Positions 63,941-64,000 of a stretch of DNA of 64,000 nucleotides are shown piece by piece. Every line of letters begins with the position of its first letter. The stretch's first letter is position 1. The DNA lies in contig NC_135362.1 of NCBI RefSeq assembly GCF_051622035.1, forward strand, positions 25,906,001 through 25,970,000, in the 5' to 3' direction. The DNA is from Arctopsyche grandis (Eukaryota; Arthropoda; Insecta; Trichoptera; Hydropsychidae). Both the position numbers and the translations under genes were made by a program. A model generated the notes under the pieces. The model saw only the letters and a list, made by a program, of their open reading frames with translations, had not been told where the DNA came from and ran no database searches.

Positions 63941-64000
63941 TGAAATAAATTTTTTTCTCGAATATCGTCAAAATAATTGAAATTTAAATTTAATTAAAAA

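Overview
This window looks like nuclear DNA from an insect; I cannot name the species. The reasons are the strong A+T bias, spliceosomal introns with GT..AG borders, RTE-type and Jockey-type LINEs, Helitrons, a tRNA-derived SINE family, Harbinger-like MITEs, and TATGTA/(TA)n microsatellites throughout. There is no sign of bacterial operons, CRISPR arrays or phage. Most long open frames are artefacts of simple repeats ((TA)n gives IYIYIY) or of transposable elements.

Three host genes can be supported. Two are tandem paralogues on the minus strand encoding small Kelch-repeat proteins: kelch gene A (CDS 9124-11229, 286 aa) and kelch gene B (CDS 17171-23172, 304 aa). Each has six coding exons with matching phases and a conserved non-coding first exon. 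Each start codon follows an in-frame stop, so the proteins appear to be six-bladed propellers without the BTB/BACK domains usual in KLHL proteins. The third gene is on the plus strand (from 36060, running off the right edge). It has at least four coding exons spread over more than 21 kb and encodes a MATH (TRAF-like) domain followed by the start of what may be a second one.

Layout: 1-4.3 kb, an apparently intact RTE-type LINE between ~225 bp direct repeats, each followed by (TA)n. 4.3-9 kb, A+T-rich intergenic DNA with a SINE and a solo LTR. 9.1-11.6 kb, kelch A. 11.8-15.9 kb, a decayed Helitron carrying a Jockey LINE with a target-site duplication, plus Helitron-like debris. 16.2-16.7 kb, a SINE. 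17.2-24 kb, kelch B with repeat-filled introns. 24-31.6 kb, intergenic DNA with a Helitron-like end, a palindromic MITE and a reverse SINE. 31.6-33.8 kb, a 1.84 kb non-autonomous Helitron inside a (TA)n tract, loaded with GC-rich 90 bp and 143 bp tandem arrays. 34.9-35.3 kb, a second palindromic MITE. 36.1-57.9 kb, the MATH gene with introns full of MITEs, a small Helitron, SINE and LINE pieces and a solo LTR. 58-64 kb, more dispersed repeats, a solo LTR and a Harbinger-like MITE.

The three genes show no evident functional link. The window is mainly a record of repeated, nested transposon insertion around a local kelch duplication. All splice calls were read by eye; no transcript or database support was available.
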